From positions 1 to 5,199 of the forward strand of contig DATESZ010000059.1 of the NCBI GenBank assembly GCA_035283845.1: 5,199 nucleotides of DNA, given 5' to 3'. Shown here one piece after another: positions 1 to 5,161 of the stretch (its first letter is position 1; each line of letters starts with the position of its first letter). The position numbers were made by a program, and so were the translations under genes. The DNA comes from DATESZ01 sp035283845 (GTDB lineage: Bacteria; Desulfobacterota; Syntrophia; Syntrophales; JACQWR01). A model generated the notes under the pieces. The model saw only the letters and a program-made list of their open reading frames with translations. It did no database searches and was not told where the DNA came from.

Positions 1-660
1 CATCGCCGCGGGGAAAAGCTGAGGAAACAACACGCCAATCAGGCTGTATAGGTAGGCCACCGAAACCCCGAGACCGATCAGGGTAAACATGTTCAGGCTT
101 CTGTTGATAACGGACTGTACGGCCCGGACGTAAAAGGGCCACCCGGCCCAGACCACTACGGGCGTCGCGAGGATCAGTTCCAGCCATTCATAGGTCTTGG
201 CAGCAAACAGGACATCGAGTAACCGCCCGCCCGGGATAAGATCGCGCATGGCGATGAGCACCAGCGGGAGCGTCAGGATGGCGCCCACAATGAAGCGCTT
301 GCGCATGTTCTCATATTCTGGATTGCTCTCATCTTCCGTCAATGAGAAGGTTCTCGGTTCCAAGGCCATGCCACATTTGGGGCAACTGCCCGGGCCATGT
401 TGCTCAACCTCCGGATGCATCGGACACGTATACATCTGGCCGTTGTCATGCGGTTGTTTCACTGCCGACGGCGCTTCTTCTTTCTTACCGGTGAATTTGT
501 CAGGCTTTGCTTTGAACTTCGCGAGGCAATGATCGCTGCAGAAATAGTAATCTCTACCATCATGTTTGTGGCGGATGAATTTACCTTCCTGATCCGTAGA
601 CATCCCGCAAACCAGATCCATATAACGGCTTTCCCCCTCCTTAGTATGGTGGCACTGCAT
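1..660 (-). CDS. Copper/heavy-metal-translocating P1B-type ATPase, N-terminal part (3' end outside window)
   Basis: This is an inner-membrane ATP-driven metal exporter of the P1B family, most likely for copper or silver. Only the first 220 residues lie in the window; the reading frame is open to the left edge. Residues about 14-57 form a YHS domain (DLVCGM near the start, then YYFCSDHC). Residues 76-102 form a Cys-rich heavy-metal-binding domain with YTCPMHPEV and CPKCGM. A linker rich in charged residues leads to the first membrane helices at about 123-138, 160-175 and 190-212, including the family-typical stretch NRSLNMFTLIGLGVSVAYLY. There is no ferredoxin-like HMA domain. The metal-specificity motif (CPC or similar), phosphorylation site and ATP-binding domain are beyond the window, so CopA versus CopB type and the exact metal are open. 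The start is fixed by AAGGAGG on the minus strand (667-673), six bases before the ATG; Met14 is a possible but worse-spaced start. It is divergent from the ammonium genes. Confidence 0.93.
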   Translation of the reverse strand, partial: MQCHHTKEGESRYMDLVCGMSTDQEGKFIRHKHDGRDYYFCSDHCLAKFKAKPDKFTGKKEEAPSAVKQPHDNGQMYTCPMHPEVEQHGPGSCPKCGMALEPRTFSLTEDESNPEYENMRKRFIVGAILTLPLVLIAMRDLIPGGRLLDVLFAAKTYEWLELILATPVVVWAGWPFYVRAVQSVINRSLNMFTLIGLGVSVAYLYSLIGVLFPQLFPAAM

Positions 661-666
661 AATGCA

Positions 667-673
667 CCTCCTT
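667..673 (-). promoter_or_regulatory. Ribosome binding site of the metal ATPase gene
   Basis: Read on the minus strand this is a perfect AAGGAGG, six bases before the ATG at 660-658. It decides the start between Met1 and Met14. A second AAGGAGG inside the gene stands about 14 bases before Met14, which is too far for good initiation. Confidence 0.8.
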
Positions 674-681
674 TTGATGCC

Positions 682-773
682 CCTTCAATGAAAATCTACG
701 ATGCAAGTCCAACCGCACACAGCTATTGTCTATCGTCGCGGAAAGACCTTGCGTTCGCGCCTTATCATTCTCC
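682..773. repeat. Direct repeat, copy 1 (partner at 4718-4823)
   Basis: Bases 715-773 match 4765-4823 at 56 of 59 positions without a gap, and bases 682-702 match 4718-4738 at 18 of 21. Between the two blocks this copy is 14 bases shorter. Both copies have the same orientation and lie about 4 kb apart. Copy 2 is the 3' end plus downstream flank of the cytochrome c'-like gene; copy 1 is a non-functional duplicate next to the ATPase start. Confidence 0.9.
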
Positions 774-793
774 GATAATTATTTCGCTTCGTC
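703..793 (-). pseudogene. Decayed 3' fragment of a cytochrome c'-like gene
   Basis: Read on the minus strand, this stretch translates to a relative of residues about 103-128 of the cytochrome encoded at 4742-5149. The shared core is SENDKARTQGLSATIDNSCV here against REKDKTRTQSLSATIDNSCV in the intact gene. The fragment has an in-frame TAA where the intact protein has Ala107. A 14-base deletion plus changes remove the heme motif: after TGT GTG the intact gene continues CAG TGT CAT (CVQCH), whereas here it reads CGG TTG. No upstream part of the gene is recognisable beyond about 793. It cannot make a heme protein. Its position directly before the ATPase RBS implies that a cytochrome gene once stood immediately upstream of the ATPase, possibly in one operon. 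Confidence 0.8.
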
Positions 794-806
794 AATATAC
801 AATCAA
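778..806 (-). promoter_or_regulatory. Candidate sigma-70-type promoter for the metal ATPase gene
   Basis: On the minus strand TTGATT (806-801) and AATAAT (783-778) are separated by 17 bases and match the consensus at 4/6 and 5/6. Transcription would begin near 770 and run through the cytochrome remnant into the ATPase RBS. A tandem 9-base repeat, ATCAATGCG twice (802-819), overlaps the -35 side. In an AT-rich stretch such matches are common, so this is only a candidate. Confidence 0.35.
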
Positions 807-844
807 TGCGATCAATGCGATGGACATTTTTAGTATCATCAGGA

Positions 845-864
845 ATGGTACAAATATGTATCTT
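845..864. promoter_or_regulatory. Palindromic operator-like site 1
   Basis: This site matches site 2 at 18 of 20 positions and keeps the core TACA-AATA-TGTATC. The left arm carries one symmetry-breaking change (GGTACA instead of GATACA) and the right arm ends in TT instead of AT. It lies about 40 bases upstream of the candidate ATPase promoter and about 240 bases upstream of the sigma-54-like promoter. The protein that would bind it is unknown. Confidence 0.5.
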
Positions 865-1021
865 AATCTACCTTCATAATTTTCAGATTTTTTTGAAGTT
901 GTATCATCAGAAAGAAATCTCTGAAAGCGCTTCACTGTATAGGCCCACTGGAGGCAGTGAAAAATATTCTGTCAGGATTATCGTTAATCTTTCGACTTCG
1001 TGAACATACCTCAATCCGAAA

Positions 1022-1041
1022 ATGATACAAATATGTATCAT
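1022..1041. promoter_or_regulatory. Palindromic operator-like site 2
   Basis: This is a perfect inverted repeat with 8-base arms, ATGATACA and TGTATCAT, around an AATA spacer. It is centred about 75 bases upstream of the -24 element of the sigma-54-like promoter, near the range used by enhancer-binding proteins. It does not match the NtrC site (TGCACC type) or the NifA site (TGT-N10-ACA) as I know them, so the regulator is not named. Confidence 0.6.
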
Positions 1042-1103
1042 ATTTCGCCATCGATTAGAAACCGCTCATACAATATCTAAGTAAACTCATATACTTACAA
1101 AGA

Positions 1104-1119
1104 TGGCATGCTATTTGTT
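1104..1119 (+). promoter_or_regulatory. Sigma-54-type (-24/-12) promoter candidate for the ammonium operon
   Basis: The sequence TGGCATGCTATTTGTT resembles the consensus TGGCACG-N4-TTGCW. The GG and the GT (in place of the usual GC) are separated by exactly ten bases, as the family requires. The invariant GG is present; the weak point is T for C in the -12 dinucleotide. Transcription would start near 1130, giving a leader of about 70 bases. Sigma-54 control is common for amtB-glnK operons, which supports the call. Confidence 0.5.
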
Positions 1120-1200
1120 GTCATGCAGGCAATGGCCAGAACAGTTGATTAAATAGACCGATAAAGATTTATCAAATTCTCACTATAAGGAGGACAAAAG

Positions 1201-1992
1201 ATGAAGAGTATTAAATCGTTAATTTTAGCAGTTATCATTACGGCACTTATGTCCGGTGTTGCCTGTGCCACGCCGTCAACGACCTATTGGACGCCTATGA
1301 CACCGGACATACAGCCCTATGGCGTCTTTCATTTCGGGATAGACAACTATTTCCGGGTCGCCTCGAAAACATCGGATGAAACCGCGGCTTCTTTCCCGAC
1401 GGATCTGGGACTTACTGCGGGCGTGCTTCCCTTTGAAAAGCTTCAACTGGAGATAGGCGTAGACTATTTGGCGCCCTCCGATTACCCCTGGTTTTTCAAT
1501 GCCAAGATAGGAGCCCCTGAAGGCGCACTATTCAGATGGTCTCCAGCCCTGCAATTGGGAATCTTTAATGCCGGCACCAAGAGTAACGATGCCAATCTAA
1601 CTAATGGCACTAACCAGAACATTGTCTTTGGAGTAATCGGCAAGACGATACCTTATCTAGGACGATTATCCGCCGGACCATATATCGGCAATGATTCAGT
1701 GCTACGTTCCAGTACGGGGGAAAAAGAAGACACCGGCTTTATGGTTGCCTTTGATCATGGATTTCTTCCTGTGAAGGACAAGGAAGGCAACGAGTTTAAC
1801 AGGATCGTCTTTGCTGCAGATTATGCCTCGGGCAATAACGCCATCGGCGGCGGCGGCTTTGGTCTATATTACTATTTTACTAAAGACATATCCCTACTGA
1901 CCGGGCCCGTATGGTTCAACGATCAAGGCATCAATGGTAAATGGAAATGGACTACACAGCTCGATATAAATGTACCGGTGTTCGGTAAATAG
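1201..1992 (+). CDS. Predicted outer-membrane beta-barrel protein linked to the ammonium transporter
   Basis: The protein has 263 residues and I cannot name a specific family. Residues 1-23 are a Sec signal peptide with an Ala-Cys-Ala cleavage site before TPST. The mature part is rich in aromatic and Gly residues, has no long hydrophobic helix, and shows alternating strand-like segments such as YGVFHFGIDNYFRV (40-53), LQLEIGVDYL (81-90), FGLYYYFTKDISLLTGPVWF (220-239) and WKWTTQLDINVPVFGK at the C-terminus. This fits a small outer-membrane barrel or porin-like protein; the last residue is Lys, not the common Phe. The start has a strong AAGGAGG at 1187-1193, seven bases away. It is the first gene of a likely operon with amtB (84 bases downstream) and glnK, behind a sigma-54-like promoter. 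By inference it could help ammonium or another small nitrogen compound cross the outer membrane. Its base composition looks more AT-rich than that of amtB. Confidence 0.75.
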   Translation: MKSIKSLILAVIITALMSGVACATPSTTYWTPMTPDIQPYGVFHFGIDNYFRVASKTSDETAASFPTDLGLTAGVLPFEKLQLEIGVDYLAPSDYPWFFNAKIGAPEGALFRWSPALQLGIFNAGTKSNDANLTNGTNQNIVFGVIGKTIPYLGRLSAGPYIGNDSVLRSSTGEKEDTGFMVAFDHGFLPVKDKEGNEFNRIVFAADYASGNNAIGGGGFGLYYYFTKDISLLTGPVWFNDQGINGKWKWTTQLDINVPVFGK

Positions 1993-2035
1993 TAAGAGAA
2001 GTTTCGATATCCACCCTTACTAATTCAGGAATATA

Positions 2036-2060
2036 GCTGTCGCCGGCTCGCGGCGACAGC
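2036..2060 (+). other. Strong intercistronic hairpin before amtB
   Basis: GCTGTCGCCG and CGGCGACAGC form a perfect 10-base-pair GC-rich stem with a five-base loop (GCTCG). No T-run follows; the amtB RBS (AGGAGG, 2066-2071) begins only five bases after the stem. It is thus not a standard terminator. It could end some transcripts, protect the upstream message, mark a processing site, or tune amtB translation. A weaker inverted repeat lies just upstream (TAGTAAG at 1990-1996, overlapping the stop codon, with CTTACTA at 2016-2022). Confidence 0.75.
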
Positions 2061-2076
2061 GCCATAGGAGGTTAAA

Positions 2077-3567
2077 ATGAAAAGTTTAATAAGTATCCTG
2101 ATAATGATCATGTGTCTGGTTTTTGCAGCAAACCTGCCGGCCTTCGCGGAAGAACCGGCGCCGGGGCAGGCGGCAACTGCCGCAACACAACCGGCGGCCA
2201 TAGTTCATGAGGCCGTAGCGGCGGCACCAGCAGCCGTCACTCAAAAGGAGCTGGATGCGCTGAAAAGCTCCATGCAGACGGGCATGGACACAGCCTGGGT
2301 GCTGTTTACCGCGTTTCTTGTCTTTTTTATGAATCTGGGTTTTGCCATGGTGGAATCGGGATTATGCCGGGCGAAGAACGCGGTGAACATCCTGGCAAAA
2401 AACTTTATCGTATTTGCCATCGCTTCGGCATCCTTCTGGGTAATCGGCTGGGGACTCATGTTCGGAAACGGCAATCCCTTTATGGGGCTTGAAGGTCTTT
2501 TCTTTGCGGGCGGCGCTGATAATAGCCCGGCTATGGGCGAGGCCTACAAGGGCGCTTACACCGCTCTTAACTGGACCGGCGTGCCTATGTGGGCAAAATT
2601 CTTTTTCCAGTTGGTGTTCGCCGGTACCGCTGCCACCATAGTTTCGGGAGCTGTGGCGGAGCGCATCAAATTCCACTCCTTTATCTTCTTTTCGTTCGTC
2701 CTGGTGGGCATCATGTACCCAATCACCGGTCACTGGATCTGGGGCGGCGGCTGGCTGCAGTCCCTGGGGATGTTCGATTTCGCCGGTTCCACAGTGGTTC
2801 ACTCCGTGGGTGGTTGGTCGGCTCTCGCCGGCGTGATCCTTCTCGGTTCCCGTCTGGGCAAGTACCGTGCCGACGGTTCGGTCAATCCCATCTTCGGGCA
2901 CAACATGTCCATGGTAACTCTGGGGGGATTAGTACTCTGGTTCGGCTGGTTCGGGTTCAATCCCGGCTCCACCATGGGCGTGGGCGACGGTAGTGCCATT
3001 GCGCACATCGCCGTGACCACCAATACCGCCGCCGCAATGGCTATCCTCAGCTCAACCGTCACCTCGTGGTTGCTGCAGAAGAAACCCGACCTCTCCATGA
3101 TCATCAACGGCGCCCTTGCCGGTCTGGTCGCCATCACGGCGCCCTGCGCCTTCGTAAGCGTCGGATCGTCGGCCATCATCGGCCTTATCGCCGGCGTACT
3201 TGTAGTATTCGCGGTATTTATGTTCGACAAACTGAGGATTGATGATCCCGTTGGCGCCCTCTCGGTTCACCTGGTGAATGGTGTCCTCGGGACGCTCGCA
3301 GTGGGATTCTTTGCCCAGGACAAGATCACAGGGACGGCCACCGGCAACGGTCTTTTTTTCGGCGGTGGCTTCAAGCTTCTGATCTCGCAATCCATCGGCG
3401 TGGTGGCGGTCGGTGTCTTTACGTTCCTTGTTGCGCTCGCGGTATGGTATGTGATCAAGCAGGTTATGGGAGTCCGTGTATCCCGTGAGGAGGAGATCGC
3501 CGGCCTGGATCTCAGCGAGCACGGCATGAAGGGCTATCCTGACTTTCAGGGATTCCTTACTAAGTGA
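2077..3567 (+). CDS. amtB: Ammonium transporter AmtB (Amt/MEP/Rh family)
   Basis: This inner-membrane channel takes up ammonium as a trimer for nitrogen assimilation. The protein has 496 residues. Residues 1-24 form a cleavable signal (cut after PAFA), followed by an Ala/Pro-rich segment to about residue 55, then eleven membrane helices. Family landmarks are all present by alignment with E. coli AmtB: Phe181 (F107), Trp222 (W148), Asp234 (D160), the twin pore histidines His242 (H168) and His398 (H318), and Phe294/Ser298 (F215/S219) in WFGWFGFNPGS. The Amt signature runs from Asp234 through DFAGSTVVHSVGG to GSR (257-259). The N-terminal extension makes it longer than the roughly 430-residue E. 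coli precursor. AGGAGG at 2066-2071 supports the start. The PII gene follows 43 bases after the stop, the standard amtB-glnK pairing in which PII docks on and closes the channel when nitrogen is ample. Confidence 0.97.
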   Translation: MKSLISILIMIMCLVFAANLPAFAEEPAPGQAATAATQPAAIVHEAVAAAPAAVTQKELDALKSSMQTGMDTAWVLFTAFLVFFMNLGFAMVESGLCRAKNAVNILAKNFIVFAIASASFWVIGWGLMFGNGNPFMGLEGLFFAGGADNSPAMGEAYKGAYTALNWTGVPMWAKFFFQLVFAGTAATIVSGAVAERIKFHSFIFFSFVLVGIMYPITGHWIWGGGWLQSLGMFDFAGSTVVHSVGGWSALAGVILLGSRLGKYRADGSVNPIFGHNMSMVTLGGLVLWFGWFGFNPGSTMGVGDGSAIAHIAVTTNTAAAMAILSSTVTSWLLQKKPDLSMIINGALAGLVAITAPCAFVSVGSSAIIGLIAGVLVVFAVFMFDKLRIDDPVGALSVHLVNGVLGTLAVGFFAQDKITGTATGNGLFFGGGFKLLISQSIGVVAVGVFTFLVALAVWYVIKQVMGVRVSREEEIAGLDLSEHGMKGYPDFQGFLTK

Positions 3568-3610
3568 TAACTGCAGCGTGTTACCAATTAAAATGAGAGG
3601 AGAACTAAGT

Positions 3611-3952
3611 ATGAAACTTATAATAGCAATAGTTCAGCCTGAAAAGCTGACCGATGTCAAGTATTCGCTGACCGAGTCAAAAGTGGGGAAGATGACTGTC
3701 TCCAGCGTTATCGGATGCGGTGCTCAGGGTGGATATACGGAATCCTACCGCGGCGCCGTTACCGAGGTAAACCTCCTGGACAAGGTGCGCTTCGAAATCG
3801 CCGTTAATGATGAGTTCGTAAAACCCGCCGTCGATGCGATAATCAAAGGCGCCCGAACCGGTAAGATCGGCGACGGTAAGATATTCGTGGTTCCCCTGGA
3901 GGAGTGCATCAGGGTGCGCACCGGCGAGACGGGAACTAAGGCAATAGGCTGA
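3611..3952 (+). CDS. glnK: PII nitrogen regulatory protein, GlnK-like, lacking Tyr51
   Basis: This is a 113-residue PII signal protein that as a trimer senses ATP/ADP and 2-oxoglutarate and, being coupled to amtB, should block the ammonium channel. It aligns without gaps to E. coli GlnB. Conserved: Gln39, Tyr46-Arg47-Gly48, Lys58, the nucleotide-binding TGKIGDGKIFV (83-93), Arg101 and Arg103. Arg47 is the residue that plugs AmtB in the E. coli complex. Unusual: position 51, the Tyr uridylylated by GlnD, is Thr, and the T-loop start GFGRQKG is replaced by GCGAQGG, so Arg38 and Lys40 are lost. It therefore cannot be uridylylated at the classical site and may respond only to effectors. I start it at Met 3611 because AGGAG (3598-3602) is eight bases upstream and MKLIIAIVQPEKL is the family start; the in-frame ATG at 3578 would add 11 atypical residues. 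Confidence 0.93.
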   Translation: MKLIIAIVQPEKLTDVKYSLTESKVGKMTVSSVIGCGAQGGYTESYRGAVTEVNLLDKVRFEIAVNDEFVKPAVDAIIKGARTGKIGDGKIFVVPLEECIRVRTGETGTKAIG

Positions 3953-4064
3953 ATGCGTCGCGCAGGTGAAGGGAGAAGTCCGAACCATCAAGGGGCTTAC
4001 CCGGCAATGGAGTGGCAAAGAAGTGACGGTAAGGCTGTTGACGAAAGTAAAAATAGAGATTGTG
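3953..4064 (+). other. Non-coding structured stretch, possible remnant of a group II intron or other RNA element
   Basis: No protein is recognisable. The stretch looks like folded-RNA sequence: GCTTACC (about 3998-4004) can pair with GGTAAG (4029-4034), and TTGAC-GAAA-GTAAA (4038-4051) resembles a GAAA-tetraloop hairpin whose right arm has drifted from GTCAA. Strings such as GGTGAAGGGAGAAGTCCGAACC and AGTGGCAAAGAAGTGACGGTAAGG remind me of the 5' domains of bacterial group II introns, but there is no domain V, no maturase and no clear boundary. It lies exactly where the 5' half of glnA is missing, so it may be insertion debris. The identification is weak. Confidence 0.3.
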
Positions 4065-4104
4065 TTAAGTAGGGGGCGAATGTCCAATTTTGCCCCTTAC
4101 CTAA
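4065..4104 (+). terminator. Terminator-like hairpin after glnK
   Basis: TTAAGTAGGGGGC (4065-4077) pairs with GCCCCTTACCTAA (4092-4104) over 13 positions with one G-T wobble and one A-C mismatch, around a 14-base loop. It is followed by TTATTTAAAAAA rather than a clean T-run. It could end the barrel protein-amtB-glnK transcript. The large loop and imperfect tail keep confidence moderate. Confidence 0.45.
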
Positions 4105-4120
4105 TTATTTAAAAAACATA

Positions 4121-4713
4121 ATGGCCGATAAGGTAATGACCTATCGCACCACGGTCAAGGAAATTGCCCGGCAGAATGGCGTCTGCGCCACGTTCATGCC
4201 CTAACCCATCTTCGGCCAGAACGGCAGCGGGATGCATACCCACCAGTCTCTTTTTAAGGGAAATAAAAACGCCTTCTTCAAAGGAAGCGACAAATATCAT
4301 CTCTCTGATATAGCCAAGAGCTACATCGCCGGATTGATGACCCATGCCCCGGAGATCACCGCCGTCTGCAATCAGTGGGTCAACTCATACAAACGGCTTG
4401 TTCCCGGTTATGAAGCGCCGGTCTATGTTTCCTGTGCCCGCCGCAATCGCTCGGCCATGATCCGCCTCCCCATGTACAAACCGGGCAAGGAAAGGGCGAC
4501 GCGCATCGAATACCGGTCACCTGATCCCGCCTGCAATCCCTATCTGGCTTTTGCCGTCATGCTGAGGCGGGCATGCAGGGCATTATGAATAAATATCCCC
4601 TGTCTGAACCGATTGAAGAAGATATCTTCGAGATGGATGAGAAGGCACGCGAGAAAGCCGGCATCACCTCGCTGCCGGGAAGCCTCTACGAAGCCCTGGT
4701 GGTCGCATTATGA
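4121..4713 (+). pseudogene. glnA: Glutamine synthetase type I, degenerate internal fragment
   Basis: Glutamine synthetase makes glutamine from ammonium and glutamate. This is clearly a dead copy. It begins at ADKVMTYR, around the middle of the normal protein of roughly 440-470 residues; the N-terminal half is absent. In-frame TAA at 4202-4204 replaces the Lys of the FMPKPIFGQNGSG motif. The frame then gives GMHTHQSLF with the metal-site His residues, NQWVNSYKRLVPGYEAPVY, and IEYRSPDPACNPYLAF. One base is lost near 4562-4570, where CTG-GCG-GCG-GGC is expected and CTGAGGCGGGC is found, so that frame ends at 4588. The other frame continues with AGMQGIMNKYPLSEPIEEDI (the Tyr matches the adenylylated Tyr of E. 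coli) and KAGITSLPGSLYEALVVAL, ending at TGA 4711-4713; the last 40-50 residues are missing. The 3' break abuts direct-repeat copy 2. It was presumably once the third functional gene of the ammonium cluster. Confidence 0.93.
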
Positions 4714-4717
4714 TATA

Positions 4718-4823
4718 TCTTCGATGAAAATCTTCGATCAATTACCGGAAGACCGTATGACACTGCACACAGCTATTGTCTATCGTCGCGGAAAGACTTT
4801 GCGTTCGCGTCTTATCCTTCTCC
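4718..4823. repeat. Direct repeat, copy 2 (partner at 682-773)
   Basis: This copy contains the true 3' end of the cytochrome c'-like gene (minus strand), including the CVQCH codons and its stop, plus 24 bases of downstream flank. The match to copy 1 is 56/59 over 4765-4823 and 18/21 over 4718-4738. The left edge falls within a few bases of the end of the glnA remnant, as expected for a rearrangement junction. Confidence 0.9.
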
Positions 4824-5149
4824 CTTATGGCTTTTGCTAATTCGGCGAGATTTTTCCTGTAGCTATCGGCCTGTTCTTTAAATTTTTCCGTCATTTCAGA
4901 ATTCTTATGAAGCTTGAATCCCTCCAAGGCGCTTGCGGTCTTTTGCATCCCTTCGAGGGCCGTGCTGGCCGCCGCAAAATCCCCGGCTTCCAGACTTTTT
5001 TTGCAGGCCGTCCATTGTTTGTTCGTTACCGACATGGCATTATGCTGCCACCGCATCGCCGGCGTCAGGACGTGTTTATGTTCAGGGGCAGCGGCAAGGG
5101 CAAATCCGGCTACCCCCACGATAAAGGAAATAATCATCAATGGTTTCAT
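4742..5149 (-). CDS. Cytochrome c'-like (class II c-type) periplasmic monoheme protein
   Basis: The protein has 135 residues. Residues 1-20 or 21 form a Sec signal peptide ending FALAA/A before PEHKH. The mature part is strongly helical and Lys/Glu/Ala-rich, as expected of a four-helix bundle. The only heme motif, CVQCH (127-131), lies four residues from the C-terminus in SCVQCHTVFR, the placement and ending typical of cytochrome c' rather than class I cytochromes c. The distal region would be AMRWQHNAM (31-39). Known family members bind NO, O2 or CO, or carry electrons; the physiological role here is unknown. The ATG is preceded on the minus strand by a modest RBS (AAAGG, about ten bases away). 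It is convergent with the glnA remnant. A degenerate copy of its 3' end stands before the metal ATPase, so the two genes were probably neighbours once. Confidence 0.85.
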   Translation of the reverse strand: MKPLMIISFIVGVAGFALAAAPEHKHVLTPAMRWQHNAMSVTNKQWTACKKSLEAGDFAAASTALEGMQKTASALEGFKLHKNSEMTEKFKEQADSYRKNLAELAKAIREKDKTRTQSLSATIDNSCVQCHTVFR

Positions 5150-5161
5150 CTAAAAATACCT

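Larger units (their letters stand above)
794..1200. other. Divergent AT-rich control region without a convincing gene
   Basis: This region lies between the cytochrome remnant and the barrel-protein start. Short open frames here have no convincing RBS or recognisable protein. It contains two near-identical palindromes (845-864 and 1022-1041), extra GTATCATCAG half-sites at 833-842 and 901-910, a TTCACTG/CAGTGAA inverted repeat (931-937 with 955-961, followed by AAAA), a sigma-54-like promoter (1104-1119) and an imperfect inverted repeat in the presumed leader (TTGATTAAA at 1145-1153 with TTTATCAA at 1168-1175). The density of motifs suggests a complex regulatory region serving the rightward operon and perhaps the leftward ATPase. 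Confidence 0.6.

Noticed and set aside
931..961. TTCACTG/CAGTGAA inverted repeat as a terminator
   Set aside because: There is no gene ending nearby on either strand and the loop is long; it may be a minor regulatory repeat or chance.
397..1003. Open reading frames on the plus strand across the ATPase start and control region
   Set aside because: They overlap the well-supported ATPase frame or lie in AT-rich regulatory DNA, lack convincing ribosome binding sites, and have no recognisable protein features.
1201..1266. Barrel protein as a lipoprotein
   Set aside because: The Cys lies in SGVAC, with Gly at the -3 position where a lipobox needs Leu, Val or Ile; cleavage after ACA by signal peptidase I fits better.
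2362..2901. Long minus-strand open frame inside amtB
   Set aside because: It is fully antisense to a highly conserved gene, with no start context or recognisable domain.
3578..3610. Earlier ATG at 3578 as the PII start
   Set aside because: It adds 11 residues unknown in PII proteins and contains the RBS of the real start at 3611.
682..4823. A transposon with target-site duplication
   Set aside because: No transposase, integrase or terminal inverted repeats are seen, and about 100 bp is far too long for a normal target duplication.
4613..4840. Plus-strand open frame across the glnA tail and direct repeat
   Set aside because: It is a wrong-frame reading of the glnA remnant that runs into the antisense of the cytochrome gene.
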